From Auriscalpium vulgare (taxonomy: Eukaryota; Basidiomycota; Agaricomycetes; Russulales; Auriscalpiaceae): a stretch of 64,000 nucleotides of DNA. This document shows, one piece after another, positions 1-11,110 of the stretch (positions are counted from its first letter, which is position 1; every line of letters begins with the position of its first letter). A model generated the notes under the pieces. That model saw nothing but the letters and a program-made list of their open reading frames with translations. It was not told the origin of the DNA and searched no databases. The position numbers and the translations under genes are program-made. The stretch spans positions 1-64,000 of the forward strand of contig JAHBBC010000054.1 of the NCBI GenBank assembly GCA_019915015.1, in the 5' to 3' direction.

Positions 1-2306
1 TCAATGACAGCATCAGTCGGCAGCGCTCGGTGAATCATACGGACACGAACACGTACCGGAAGGATGTGCACATTATCAGAGCCAACACGGCCCTTCCACC
101 ACTTAAGGACCGCCTGCGGAACCGTATCGTCGAGCGGATGATCGAATGGGAACTGGTGTCGAGCATAGGCTAGAGTTTCCCTGTGAAGTTGGGCTGTAAA
201 TGATTTCCTTTTTTTTGCCCACTTCAAGAATGCCTTCTTATGGCCATGAACGATCTCTTTCTCTCCGATGTTGGCTAGAAGCGGACAACGGACTCGAAAA
301 TTGATGGATGCCGAACACCAATGAGTGTCACCTTCTCGCCTTCCGGTAGCCACAGGTCCGACGTGATAAGATCTGATTGATGCACACATAAGACAGCGAC
401 GAGATGCAAGCAAAAGAATGGCTCTAACCAGGGTTCAGATATGCTGCAGCAAGGTATGCATTATTAGCTATGTTGCCATCCAGAAAGAGTTGGCGATGTC
501 GCGCATTGAGGATGCCGCGGATGGCGTTCGCGACCTCAGCGTCAAAATACAGCCTAGGATTTTGAAAGGCGTCCTCTGTTGCACGAATAACAGCATGCCA
601 GAATATATAGACGTCGGCAGCAGTCGCCTCCAGAGCCTCCAGGCAGGCTAATGCCTTTGTTGCAGGCAAAGTGGCCGCGATGAACTGGGAGAGACCAGAC
701 TCGAACTTGAATGTCTGGTGATCATCCGGTGCAGGCTGAAAATACTCAGCAATTTCCTGCGAATGTTGTCAGCAAGTCATTTCGTCTAGTCGATCCATCA
801 ATTGTACCTCATAAAGTCCGTTAGGCGATTCACGGATGACTTTCTTGATCGCAGCTGAGGACCGATGGACAGAGCGAGCAGAGAGCGGGATTGTTGCGAA
901 TCTCGTCTTTCCGATAGCCTCCAGGCCGCGTCCTGTCTTTAGTTTTTCACGAGCTTTCTTGAGGGCTGCATGTCCAGCGTGCGAGGTATGAAATAATGTT
1001 ATTGTCTGCCGCACCACACGGATGATCTGGTTGCGGATTAGATCTGATTAATGCTGGTAGTGTGGACGTTTGCGCACCGGTTTGAAAACATCAATGAGAT
1101 TAATCTCAAGGATTGTGCGATTCAAGTGATGGCAACATCCGCAAGATTGAGCGCAGTGGGCATGAGGGCCAGAATTGCAATGGAACGCGAGGCTCGCGTG
1201 TTACCCGTGCTATCACATGTCAGGCCGGAAAACCTGGACGGACCGATGGCATTGACAATCTGCGCGAAGTTGTTAGAAATTGCTGAAGTAGTTAAGTTCC
1301 AATGCCCACGCACCGGACTTGCGACATTCTCAACAATCCAAGGTGCAGTGTGCGACTCGGAAGTTGCCTCCCGTGTGTCCATCAAGTATACTTCACGGTC
1401 TGAGGTCGAGACGTGTACAGTCCAGTAGGACTCACGACCTGTCGAAGTTCCGCCGTCATAGGAGAGAGTGAGGTCTTCCTGACCTTGCAGATACTTGAGT
1501 TGCTCCCGGCGGACCCACGATGCTTCGTTTACGATGCCTTCATATTCGAGCTTGTCTCTGGTTGAAGGTGCATATGATGGTAAGGCAATCTCAAGCATCT
1601 CCTTCCACTCCGGGCGCGAGACGATATATGTTGGCAAACCCGCGACGCATATGAGTTTAAGAATGGCAAGGTCGAGCTTTCTGTGACGCTCGAGCTTCCC
1701 AAGCGCCTTTGCTTGCCGAAAGAACGCATGTGTCGCGGCGCCTGCATCTTGCTTCTCCCCATCTTGTCCAATTCCATCTTGAGCTCCTAGTTCCTTCGCA
1801 ACCATCATGGATCCTTTCGAATTGGTGAGCTCCTGGACCTGCGCAGACAGTGCCTTTCCAGCTGAATGTATGTGCACTTTCTCCCGCAGCTCTGAGGACA
1901 GCTTGGGGCAGTCCTTTGCATGACGAACGACTCGGATCAACGCTCGATGTCGGAAAGTATGATGGCAAGGGTTATCAGGACCTCCGACACAGCGCCAGAG
2001 CAGCGTAGTTGGATTGTCGCGGCGATAGCAAGCCTCGGTGAGAGCGTCCATCAGAGGATCCGGCGGCCGTCCTCCCCGGCGCGCATCCTTCTTCGGCTGC
2101 ACCCATTTGACAAGGTCACCAGGGTTAAGCTCAATCTCCATGTCGCTCCCATCTTCTTCCCCCATCTCGTTCACATACGGAGCTGCGCCGTCCGCAACTC
2201 CTTCGGCATCTGATTTCTGTTCATCGAGCTGCTGGTCTTGCAGTACCGGTGAACTACTAGGCTGCTTGTGCGTAGCGACTGTGTTTCCGCCCGAACGCTT
2301 TGCAAC
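1..2306 (-). pseudogene. hAT transposase part (BED-like finger, RNase H-like core), frameshifted and truncated by the window edge
   Basis: Reading on the minus strand from 2306, an acidic linker is followed by a Cys/His stretch resembling a BED finger (WRCVGG..NPC..RHAKDC). Next comes a DUF659/RNase H-like segment with LSYDGG, a TRE motif and LTCDSTGN, where the Asp residues of the transposase core are expected. The conserved CHHLN motif directly after ALNLADV is in another frame, so one base is missing near 1134. Further exons carry VVRQTITLFHTSHAG and TRFATIPLSARSVHR (about 769-1050), then a segment ending in AAYLNPG (424-669). Last is FPFDHP..VLKWWKGRV (1-275), typical of the hAT C-terminal half. 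The final dimerisation motif runs off the left edge. Identity as hAT is secure; activity is unlikely. Confidence 0.75.
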
Positions 2307-2368
2307 CTGTAAGCAAAGCTTCTGTTACTTACTGCTGTCGCGCGCTGACAACCTCTTTGGGCACTTAC

Positions 2369-3938
2369 AGTTGACGTTCCAGCAATATGCAGATTCAACG
2401 GCGCCGGTTTGAAGACCTCGTCCCACTGCTGCTTGCTCCCCGCATTGCCGGAACTCTCCGCCGGTTCCTTTCCTTTCGAAGCGGCATTTTTCTTCGTGCG
2501 TTTGGCTGGCACGGTGAGTGGCGTGACATTGGTGGCTACACTCAGTCGCCTCTTAACGACGCCTTCTAGACTCAATAACTGCGGCTTCGTGAACGCCGAT
2601 GTGTGCGCACTTGCCCGTATAAGCATGCCAGGCGCTAGCATATTGGACTTGTATTTGAGACTGTCCTGCACTGTCGGTGAGTCGAGTCCGCAAGTAAGTG
2701 AAGCTGAGCGCGCACTGACCATGTCACGTAGGTAACACATTATGTCAGCAAGGTGTCGAATGCGTTGCACGACACAGTCTGTATCCGAGAGGAGATGGAT
2801 GTCGTCGGGGATGAGATGGTGAGCAAGAGAATTGTGGCTGAGGACAGAGCAGGAGAAGCTGTCGAGCTGTGGGGTGCATGGTAACACGTTGAGTGAAAGC
2901 GGCCCAGTCGCTCCGTGTTGTCCTAACCACCATTCTATCATCTCCAACAGCTCGCGGGGCGGCTTCCGTCCAAGAGAATCAGCATAGAAAGCCGTGTGTG
3001 GCTCTACGCTGATCGCAACGGACACCCAGTGATTTGTCTCGTGTACGGCTGCTGGCAAGAGCACATCCGCGCCATCGATCCGCACCCCGATCGTCATTCC
3101 AACCTCCTTGAGTGATCCATCTTGCAGCTGCGAGCCAGCCAATCGTAGGGGAGTGATGCCGCGCATTGATTGGTAAGATGTTCCGCTAGCATTGAGTCGT
3201 GCGCGGTTGCGGTACGTGTCAATGAGCTTGACTGATGCCGCACTCGGCAGTATACATGCCGCTTGCCTTGTCTTTGCAGACGATGACCTAGCAGCATCCC
3301 CAGCTGATCCATATGCTCCGCCGCCAGCCAACGCCGACCACAGTACGATGTAAGCGTCTTTGGATCGACGCCCATCGTCGTTGGGAGGGGTACGTCCCAT
3401 GGCCAGTCGTCGAGGAGTGCTGACGTGTCTGCAGCAAGGGACTTCACCTCGTCGTTGAGCAAGCCCTCGGTCCAAGTCTTCAACCACGCAGTGGCCAGAG
3501 AAAGGCGCGCCTTGGCAGCGAGTATGCGCCGGACCTCGTACCAGTAGGTGAGAACCCACATCGGGGTTTTGAGTGTTTGTTGAGTGACCGACTCTTGAAC
3601 AGGATAGCCCAGGCAAGCATAGCCTGTCTCTAGGGCGGGGATGACGCGGTTTTGCAGGATTTCCAACACCTCGGTGTGCGGCGGCATCGGCCTAGAGAGC
3701 AGGACCATTGCATTTGCGGCCGTTATGAAGCTTTGGCCCTTCGAGAAGAGTGTGCTCTGCTGGAGCAGAGACGGCGCGTTCGCCTCCGGTGGGACAGGGA
3801 AATTTTGGATATCGGCATTGCGCAGGGCTGGTGTGGGTAGTAGGACATGTTTATGTCGTCGGGAATGGGTATTCTTTTGAGGATATCACCCAGAGTTTGA
3901 AATGAGTCGATGTCGTGGATGACCTCGTCGTCCGCCAT
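2369..3938 (-). pseudogene. Ulp1-like (C48) cysteine protease part of the transposon gene, with one frame break
   Basis: The probable start is the ATG at 3938 (MADDEVIHDID). A likely intron then leads to a helical region (3708-3300) with no known domain. The protease core lies at about 3100-2800 and shows the C48 order: His in ETNHWVSVAI, Asp in FYADSLG, then Gln and Cys in PQLDSFSC with Gln five residues before Cys. The region before the core is in another frame than the core itself; the switch lies at about 3250-3290 with no convincing splice signal, so it is probably a one-base indel. C48 enzymes cut SUMO-like modifiers; here the domain travels with a transposase, and its substrate is unknown. 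The catalytic residues are all still present. Confidence 0.7.
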
Positions 3939-5117
3939 TTGACAGTTTTGAGGGTTGGCAAAATGTGCTAGGCCAGTGTCGAAGGTGAAGATTGCGCCCT
4001 CATTTAGTCACTCACTACGGAGTGTAAATGTCGATCACAGCAACGGGTCGATCATACACACGTTGCTGCATACAACACTCTTGCAACTATCCCATGCCGA
4101 GGCGGGATGTGTCTAATACCTCCTTAAACATCCGCGTAGCATTGCACAACCACCTTACGACTGCCGGCCATGTCTGCGTGCGAGGCTGCGAGCCTCATGG
4201 CTCATGGGCCGGCGCCGGGCGCCGGAGGGGCCGACACACATCACGTGCTGGAGGTATTGTACCGGGTATATTGGGGCCCAGGGCAGGGCAGGTATGGTAC
4301 CGGTACTATACAGGTACATTACCGGGGAAAAACGTTTTCGGGGAAAAACTCAGGTTTTTCCCGCAACGCTATCCTTGCCCAGCGGATCACGAGTCCTGGC
4401 GAAGGGCCATCACTGGCATCAGCGAGTCGGGGGCGCCATTCTTCGCGGTACAAGCAATGGACACGTCTCCCACATGTCCATCGAGCTGTCTACGTGCCAG
4501 TCCCCTTGGCAAACAGTGCGGCGTCGACGTCGGTCGCAGCGGCACTGCCTAGTGTCAGCTGGAGGAGGCTGAGTGTTATTCTGTCAGCTGATTTCGTGTC
4601 ATCAACAACGTTATCGTTCCCATCGGTTGGTTCGCCCGAGTCCCATTGCCAACCGTCCACCGAGACCACATGCAATGATATCTTCCGCCCGCCGGCGATG
4701 ACGCGAAGAAGCGCGCTCGCCGCTACGGAAGCCAGCTGTATCCGTGTGCTGCGAACACGCGCGAGCGGTGCACCGTGGCAGGCTGGGACGCCGCCATGCG
4801 GCGGGGGCGCACGGACCAGGGTATATCTGACAATTAAATTTGTTGGCTCAGGGGCCGGCCGCCTGTCCCGTGGCCGGCGGGGGCGCGGAGCACGCTCGGA
4901 GCGCTGAGGGGCAAGTGGCTGAAACCGCCGGCCGGTGGCCGGCGCGCGACGCGTCTTACATAACGGGGTCCCTACACCCGGCCGCGTCCCACACGTCCAG
5001 TCCTCGCCCCAACGTCGTCCCCGTTGTCGCGCACGGCCTCCACGCCCTCGCGTCCGCACCCCGGCGACATCGACACGTACCCTTCTTTGCTGTATATATT
5101 CCTCCCTGCTGTCGCCT
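3939..5117. other. Intergenic region between transposon and the Whi5/Nrm1-like gene
   Basis: No gene is supported here. The 3' part is very GC-rich, with repeated GCCGGCC-type words around 4850-4950, which gives long chance frames on both strands. An imperfect direct repeat of CGGGGAAAAAC lies near 4323-4350. The right end of the transposon may fall in the first few hundred bases, but no terminal repeat could be identified. Confidence 0.5.
4949..4954 (+). promoter_or_regulatory. Candidate MCB box (ACGCGT) upstream of the Whi5/Nrm1-like gene
   Basis: A palindromic ACGCGT lies 164 bases before the ATG at 5118. This is the classical site of the MBF G1/S transcription complex in yeasts. Nrm1 in yeast is itself an MBF target, so the site fits the gene. 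A single hexamer of this kind can occur by chance, more so in GC-rich DNA. Confidence 0.4.
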
Positions 5118-7322
5118 ATGACGACGCCCTCCTCGTCGACAACGACCCCATCACCTCCCATGGCCTTCCTCCAGGCCAAGCCCCTCGCAGGCGCTGCTCC
5201 GGCGCTCCAGAACGAGATTGACGCAGCAGAGCGGGAAGAGAGACAGCGGGCAGTCCAGAAGCTTCTCGCAAGGGCGGAAATCTCGAAGGTGAGTTGATGT
5301 CCTCCCTCCCCCCCCCAGGCCGCGCGGTACGCGTCGGGTCGCGTGTGATGGCGTGTTTTCTCTCGCGTTCTTGCTGCCCTGTGCCCACAGGACACTGCGC
5401 GCATATACTTGGACTCGTATACTGTCTCGCCGCTGCTGTATTGCTCGTGGGTAGCAAACTATGGGATCCGGGAGCGAAGCGCCCATCAGTCCGCAGTGTT
5501 GATGGCGTGGTAGCGGTCCGCCCTCCTCACAACTGTGTTTCTACCCTCCTCTTGCGTCTATGTTTCTCTACGCGAGGTCCGATGTCGATATCTAATTTTC
5601 GAATTTTTTCCGCAGCTCACTCGTGGCCTCCGCGCGCGACTTTCGTACGCGACCTACAAGGCGTCGCACAACATCTCCCGCGCTTCCATTGGAGACCTTG
5701 AGTCTCAACTGCCGGCAGACAACGCGTCTGCCGTCTGGGCGCCCGTCCGAACGAACTATTACGACAACCCGGCCACACAGGGGAACAGCGCCATGAACCC
5801 TTCCCTAGGAGCTTCACAGCGTAAAGGATCCATGGCGCCGCCAACTGTCATCCCATCATCGAGCTCTCGCGGTCATCATGCGCAAGCGGCCCAAGCCAGG
5901 GAGCCATCGAGCGCCAATGGCACGCAAAGCTTATATGCGTCCATTCTTGCCCCGCCGCCAGCCAAGCGTGCAAGAACAATACACAATCCGGACGACCCTC
6001 CCATCCCCGCTCCAGAGAAGTCGTCCAATGGTACTCCAAAGCAACGCAAGGGATCTCACGCGTCCGAGTCATCCCGTCATTCACACACGCGTACTGGGTC
6101 CGGCTCACAATCGTATTCCAGTGTCGCGGAACGGACTCGTGCCCATGCAAAACCCAGCAGAGAAGAGCCGAGGAAGCGCAAGGAGTCGTCCAAGAAGGGC
6201 AAGGGCAAGCGTCGTGAGGCCACTTTGGTGGACGCGGACGACCAAGATGTCGACATCGACATGAAGGCCGCCGCCACGCTCACCCACCTCCTGCGGCAGC
6301 GCTCCTCCATGACCCTGGGCGCAACTTCACCACGTTCGAGTATATCCGCGGGCTCGGACGTTGGCTCTTCGCACTCGCACCAATACGCGCAGAGCTCTGC
6401 TCGGACATCGGCGCAGACGACCATGGTTCCCTCTGCGGAGTCTTCATTCACTACTGCGCGGCCAGCGACGCCTCCACGTTCGGACCTCCGTGGGCTGCCG
6501 AGGACGGGCAGTCAGTCGACCGACGGCGGGCCTGCATCCGCCACAGACCAGGAAGCCATTAAGCTCCTGTATTTCCTACACGAGTCGCCTTCTCCTGCTC
6601 GTCCAAGCACGACGCGGAGTAGGAACGCCCAGGATGCCGCTGCGTTCCGCACGCTTGGTGGAGGCAACGACTTGAAGGCCAAGGGACGCGTTTTGTTCCC
6701 GACCGCCAGCGGAGGTCCTCCGGACCCCGGTCTGGCGCAACGGATGTTGGCTCGCGACAACACAGGGAGCATTTCCTCGATATCATCAGCCATGACGGAC
6801 AGCCCGACGCCTCGACCTCTGGTTCGGGAGCCGACGTTGATCGAGACTTCAGAGGACCTGGAGCTGCCGCGTGCCGCGGCAGCGTCGCCTCTCAAGCGGC
6901 ATCTGGCACCGGAGGATGGCCCCACGACGAAGGTCACGCCTCCCACTCCCACAGAGGAGAAGCCCACGGGCCTGCAGCTCCTGCCGCCGCCCCCTTCTCC
7001 GCATGTACGGCCAGCGCAGGCCCATCCCGCGCCTCCTACATCACCTCCTGCTATCCACAAGTCGCAGAATATGCAGCCCGTGACTCCAGGAACGTTGACG
7101 TTCAACCTGCACGACTTCATCAATGTGTCGCCATCACCGGCCGCCATGCCGCAGCGCAGCCATGGCGGGCTGAAGCCAATGCTACCCGGTCTGCGCACAG
7201 GGTCGGCACGGAAGCTTTTCCAGGACGAGCAGGACGAACCTATGACCGGGCCGGAGGAGAGCAGGGTAGGGGAAGCGGGGGGTGCCGCCTTGGGCGCTGG
7301 AATTCACCTCACCCACTTCTAG
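5118..7322 (+). CDS. Whi5/Nrm1-family G1/S transcriptional repressor
   Basis: Three exons: 5118-5288, 5391-5495 and 5616-7322, giving 660 residues; both introns are phase 0 with GTGAGT and GTGTTG donors. The short N-terminal part (about residues 30-92) is helical. Exon 3 opens with LTRGLRARLSYATYK, which matches the GTB core (L..RL..A.YK) by which Whi5/Nrm1 proteins bind SBF/MBF. A second hallmark, EAIKLLYFLHESPSPA, lies mid-protein, and RKLFQDEQD lies near the end. The rest is low-complexity, rich in Ser, Pro and basic residues, with many SP/TP sites that cyclin-dependent kinase could use. Such proteins hold the G1/S regulon off until they are phosphorylated. The family match is good; whether it is Whi5-like or Nrm1-like cannot be told from sequence alone. 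Confidence 0.75.
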
Positions 7323-9097
7323 CTCGGTCGCGTCGTCGATGTTCGCGCTCCTGGTTTCGGTACCCATCAACGGCCTGCATCTTTTCAATTCCCCTGCATC
7401 CCAGCATGACGATGACCCATTCACGATCTGCAATTGTCATATATAGCAATCAACATGGACACGAAGGGAATTCTTGCTTGTAACGACTATCCTGACTGCC
7501 GCGATGCGACAGCACATCGCATCATGTATCACCCTGTTCCTTCTGGGGCTTTCCGTCATCTCTTTAAATACGGTGTCCGTCGTGGCATCTTATCTATCCC
7601 CGTGTCCTAGGTTTGTCGCATGGTTGGCGCCGTTCCTCGTTTCCAATTCTCCCGCCCTCTGATTCCTGTACCATTTCCTGTGATTTTCCATGCCCCCTTG
7701 TTTATTCTTCATTTGTACGATGTGTGTGCTTTACCGAATGTCCATAGTCCTACTAATCTTTTCCCCGTCCATTTGGATAATGTTGGCTTTCCTCATAGAC
7801 AGGTCTTCTTTATTTTCTCGCTTACGCCGCTGCCTGTTTTGCTCGCTGTAAGATCTGCGTACGATGATGATTGACGTTGCTTTCGCCTCTGTACACAACT
7901 GTGTGTTGTTCGCAAATTGTTGTCACTCCCTGCCCTTTGTTTATTAATCCATATCTTGGATACAGCATCATCTGCACAGGTTCGTGCGAGTGAGCTTCCC
8001 GGAATCACTGACGAACGTTTGAACCATCAGACCACGGTCCCGCTCGTTGGGAAGGCAGAAAGTTTGGTCCGATAGCGCCACATGCGTGGATTCCCTTCAC
8101 AACGACCCCTGGCCTTATTCGCACAACGACCCCTGGCCTTATTCGCACATCGATGAGCCCTGGATCATAAATTGCAGGACGGTGAAAGCTATGTCGGCTG
8201 TTTCAAGCCTTTGTGACCATCGCACCACTGATCTATGTACTGACCGAGGCCGTATTTGCCTCCGGTCGCGCCCCGGCCCTGTGCCATGATGGCGCCGCGA
8301 GTACTCCGCGTGCCCTTCGGCTTTGGCGCACCCCACACGCGCGTCCTGCGTGTCATCCCTCACCCACGACAGGCGTCTGGCTGCACAACGAGGCTACGAA
8401 GAGACATGTGACGAAAAAAAAAACAGGCGATCTAAATCTAACTTGGTTTTGTCGATGAATGAAGCAGCGTACCTCCGTGGTGGTGGTTCGTAACGTGAAC
8501 ATGACGATACGTCAGTGACAAATGTGCTCGTTTGAACGAAGAAGAGTTGCCGAACCGTATGGATCGCCCAGCTAGAGAAAACCAAGGGAGCCTATCGGTT
8601 ACTTCGTTGTTATCTCGTCCTTAGCGCATCTGCGCGTCCTGCTTGGCAGCGCTAAGTAATATGACTTACTCTGCATTCTGCAGACCATCGGAGAACGGTC
8701 GGCTCGTCGTATCTGTCTCTGCCGAGGAAGTCGCGCAGTCACTTGAAGAGAACCCAATCGTCACGCGCTGCATCGCACTGCCCAGCAGCCCTTCTCAAAG
8801 GACCGGCTCAATGGCCGGTACAGCACGTCTCTGGCCGGTTTGCATCTGCCCACACAGACAGAAAAAATCATACAGAAAAAATCATACACATCGTATTCAT
8901 TCCTGTGACGTCCCTCCCGTCTTCGGAACCTGTGTCATTTCGCGCGCGGTACACGCCCACCAATGCTACCCCAATTCCACGAGGTTTGAGGTGGGCGTAA
9001 TAGCGCTCGTAGCTTGTAGACGGGAAAAGTCGCATAGATGTTGAATGCTATCAAGGCATATGAAAAGCTCGACAATGTATACAAACCGATCACTTGT
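7323..9097. other. Intergenic region between two convergent genes
   Basis: This 1.8 kb lies downstream of both the Whi5/Nrm1-like gene and the minus-strand peroxidase. Only short chance frames are present. It contains T-rich stretches (7660-7850) and a perfect 24-base tandem repeat at 8098-8145, listed separately. A short direct repeat, AGAAAAAATCATAC, occurs twice at about 8861-8890. Confidence 0.5.
8098..8145. repeat. Perfect 24-base tandem repeat, two copies
   Basis: The 24-base unit beginning CACAACGACCCCTGG occurs twice with no mismatch (8098-8121 and 8122-8145). A degenerate third start (CACATCGATGAGCCCTGG) follows. It lies outside recognised genes. Because the unit is a multiple of three, it could code an eight-residue repeat (HNDPWPYS) in one frame, but no gene around it is supported. 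Confidence 0.85.
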
Positions 9098-10423
9098 TCA
9101 TGGGAGGATCGGCCCTTTGACCTCCTCCTCGATGCCAAGCTCGACGCGCATGACGGTGCGATTGAAGGCGCCTATGGTAAGGCCCATTTGGTCGCGTACC
9201 CGCGGCTCCCAACCGGCGGGAAGACGCTCCTCAGTCAGGAAAACATGGAGATCCGCGATGCGGCCGCCGAATAGCGTGAGCATCGTCGAGGAACTATGCG
9301 GGCACGTCAGTTGCGTTCACCACGTTAGAGCAGCAGCGCGTGCTCACTTAGAGCTGCCAAACATCTTGTGATTGAAGCTCTGCGAGTACTGAGGGTTGTT
9401 CTCCTTCGCCTCCCGCCTGCGCTCGCCCAGCCGCCGCGACAAGTCTGCCGGCGTTAGCGTGCGCGCCAGATCGGGTGCGTCCGCAGCCACACGCGTCACG
9501 ACGTCCGAGTACGGCGAGGAAGTCGGGAACGTGTCGCTTGGCACGCGCCGCTCGGCGGTCGTTGGGAGGTCAGATTTGCCTGCAGAACGGACTTTGGGGG
9601 GTGGGCCGGTGGCAGAGCGGAGGAGTGCAGAAACGAGTGCGGGAGAGGGGAGTGCTTGGGATTTAGAGTGGAACGAGTCCTCGCCTGGATGAATCGCGTT
9701 ATGGAATGAGCATGAGAAGAGACAGGTTGACATACGGGTCAGCGAAGCGTCGTGCTCGATGCCATTGTGTACGTCGATATCGGCCAGGTCGAGCGTATCC
9801 TTTGAGTACGAGCGCCCGAGGATCCCGGCAATGGTTCGCGGGACGAACAGGCAGAACGTCGGGCTGAAGTTGTACGTCGTGCGGATTGTGCGTGTCATCT
9901 CCTTGAACGTGATGTTGCGTCCATTGCGTGGTAAGATGCCTGCCCGTAGTCATTAGCTCTTTGTTCAGCATGTTATACCAGATGGCGAGACGCACCGTGA
10001 TTCGCCATAGCGTTCAGAGCGGGACACGAGCACCTGCTGTCTCCCTCGCCTGGCGGGATGTACTCTGGCCACACACCGCCCGCGCCTGGGTGCCCCTCTG
10101 GTACGACATGGCCGATTTTGCGCTTGAAGGTAACGAGGTTCACGACGACGAGAGAGAGATCCCAGAGCATGAGGCCGACGAAGAATGCGCTCTCGTTGAG
10201 CGCGGAGATGGTACCACGCCCAATACGCCGTAGGGCGGTGAAGAGGAGCATCTCGGGCGTTGGGGACAAAGGGTGCAAGAGCGTCGGCGACGTCGCTATA
10301 AAGGCGGCGAAGAGGTCATTTCGTGGGAGAAGTGACTGTGTATGGCTTGTCGTTGTGTTAATCTTGCACGGAGCTTCGGGGCGTGGTGATCATTTGTACG
10401 TCTGACGGGCTTCCATGGACCAT
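9098..10423 (-). CDS. Heme-thiolate peroxidase (chloroperoxidase/peroxygenase family), membrane-anchor type
   Basis: Five exons fit: 10423-10400, 10335-9996, 9939-9736, 9684-9348 and 9293-9098, all in phase, for 366 residues. The proximal heme loop is present as SRCSCPALNAMANHG, with the Cys that would ligate heme; the usual PCP reads SCP. The distal acid-base motif is EHDASL. The segment RNGRNITFKEM after the loop is also typical. Instead of a cleavable signal peptide, the N-terminus carries a hydrophobic stretch (FFVGLMLWDLSLVVVNLVTF) before the heme loop, so membrane attachment is likely. The first 24-base exon is less certain; an internal Met at 10251 is an alternative start. These enzymes use hydrogen peroxide to oxidise or oxygenate organic compounds; the substrate is unknown. 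Confidence 0.8.
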
Positions 10424-10645
10424 AGGCGCTTGTAGCCGTCCAGATGACACTGGGCCAGTGCGATTTGAAGCAGGGTGAAGGGAAGTGTACGCGTAGACGA
10501 GAGATCTTGACCTTGTGTGACGACAGAGAAACATTAGTAGGCATAAGGGTAGGCCGCCAGAGGGGCACTGGAAGATATTCAAACATACTTATCGGACGGA
10601 CGAGTCGAAGCGACGTATACAAAGAGGAATGGAACGCGCGCGCGC

Positions 10646-10905
10646 GAGCTCATTTTGACGGCCCGCCGCGGCCCGCTCCCAAACGCATCCGCCGGCGAGT
10701 TCTCAGGAAGCCTGAGTACCCTGCCTGAATGATTACCTCTACGTCGATGCGGAGGGGCATTAAACCTGTGGTTCAAGAATCGCGCTCACGCCGCACATCG
10801 TCGGGTGCGCTCAATATCCCTATGAACTGCTTCGTCATTAGGACGCACCCTACCACCTCCACTATTCGGCAGCTGATTTCTCATGTACACTCGAGCCGTC
10901 GTCAG
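10646..10905 (+). pseudogene. Broken copy of the small unknown gene at 12791-13398
   Basis: This stretch aligns by eye with 12794 to about 13005. Both share CTCATTTTGACGGCCCG, TACGTCGATGCGGAG, a CCTGTGGTTCA word, GATCGCGCTC.CGCCGCAC and the following intron with its surroundings (GACGCACCCTAC). The copy has insertions, a stop after the first shared block and further substitutions, so it cannot encode the same protein. It lies upstream of the dehydrogenase gene, while the intact copy lies just downstream, on the same strand. Confidence 0.7.
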
Positions 10906-11110
10906 CATACTGCGCCTTGCGCTTTTATGGCGTGCGTCAGCGCTTTCGCCCATCCCTACGGAGCTCGTGGAAGTGAGTGGGAGGCACAGGGTATGATCGC
11001 CGGAAAGCCTTTGGGTCTAATTTCTGTAACGTTAGGGCATATATAACGCGTCGCATCGCGCATCGCATTCTGAAGAGGCGTATGACACAAGTGGATTGCT
11101 GTTTGAATTG

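Larger units (their letters stand above)
1..3938 (-). mobile_element. Decayed hAT-type DNA transposon coding for an Ulp1-hAT fusion; left end outside the window
   Basis: The stretch is covered by one minus-strand gene whose first part is an Ulp1-like cysteine protease and whose second part is a hAT-family transposase. The two are joined in frame by a normal intron (donor GTAAGT at 2368, acceptor CAG at 2307-2309). The coding region is still open at base 1, so the transposase C-terminus and the left terminal repeat lie outside. No terminal inverted repeat or target-site duplication could be assigned on the right. At least two reading-frame breaks (near 1134 and near 3250-3290) suggest a dead copy. 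hAT elements move by cut and paste; an autonomous relative elsewhere in the genome would be expected. Confidence 0.75.

Noticed and set aside
4490..5404. Open frame of 304 codons on the minus strand
   Set aside because: Falls in very GC-rich DNA where stops are rare, overlaps exon 1 of the Whi5/Nrm1-like gene and has no recognisable protein features.
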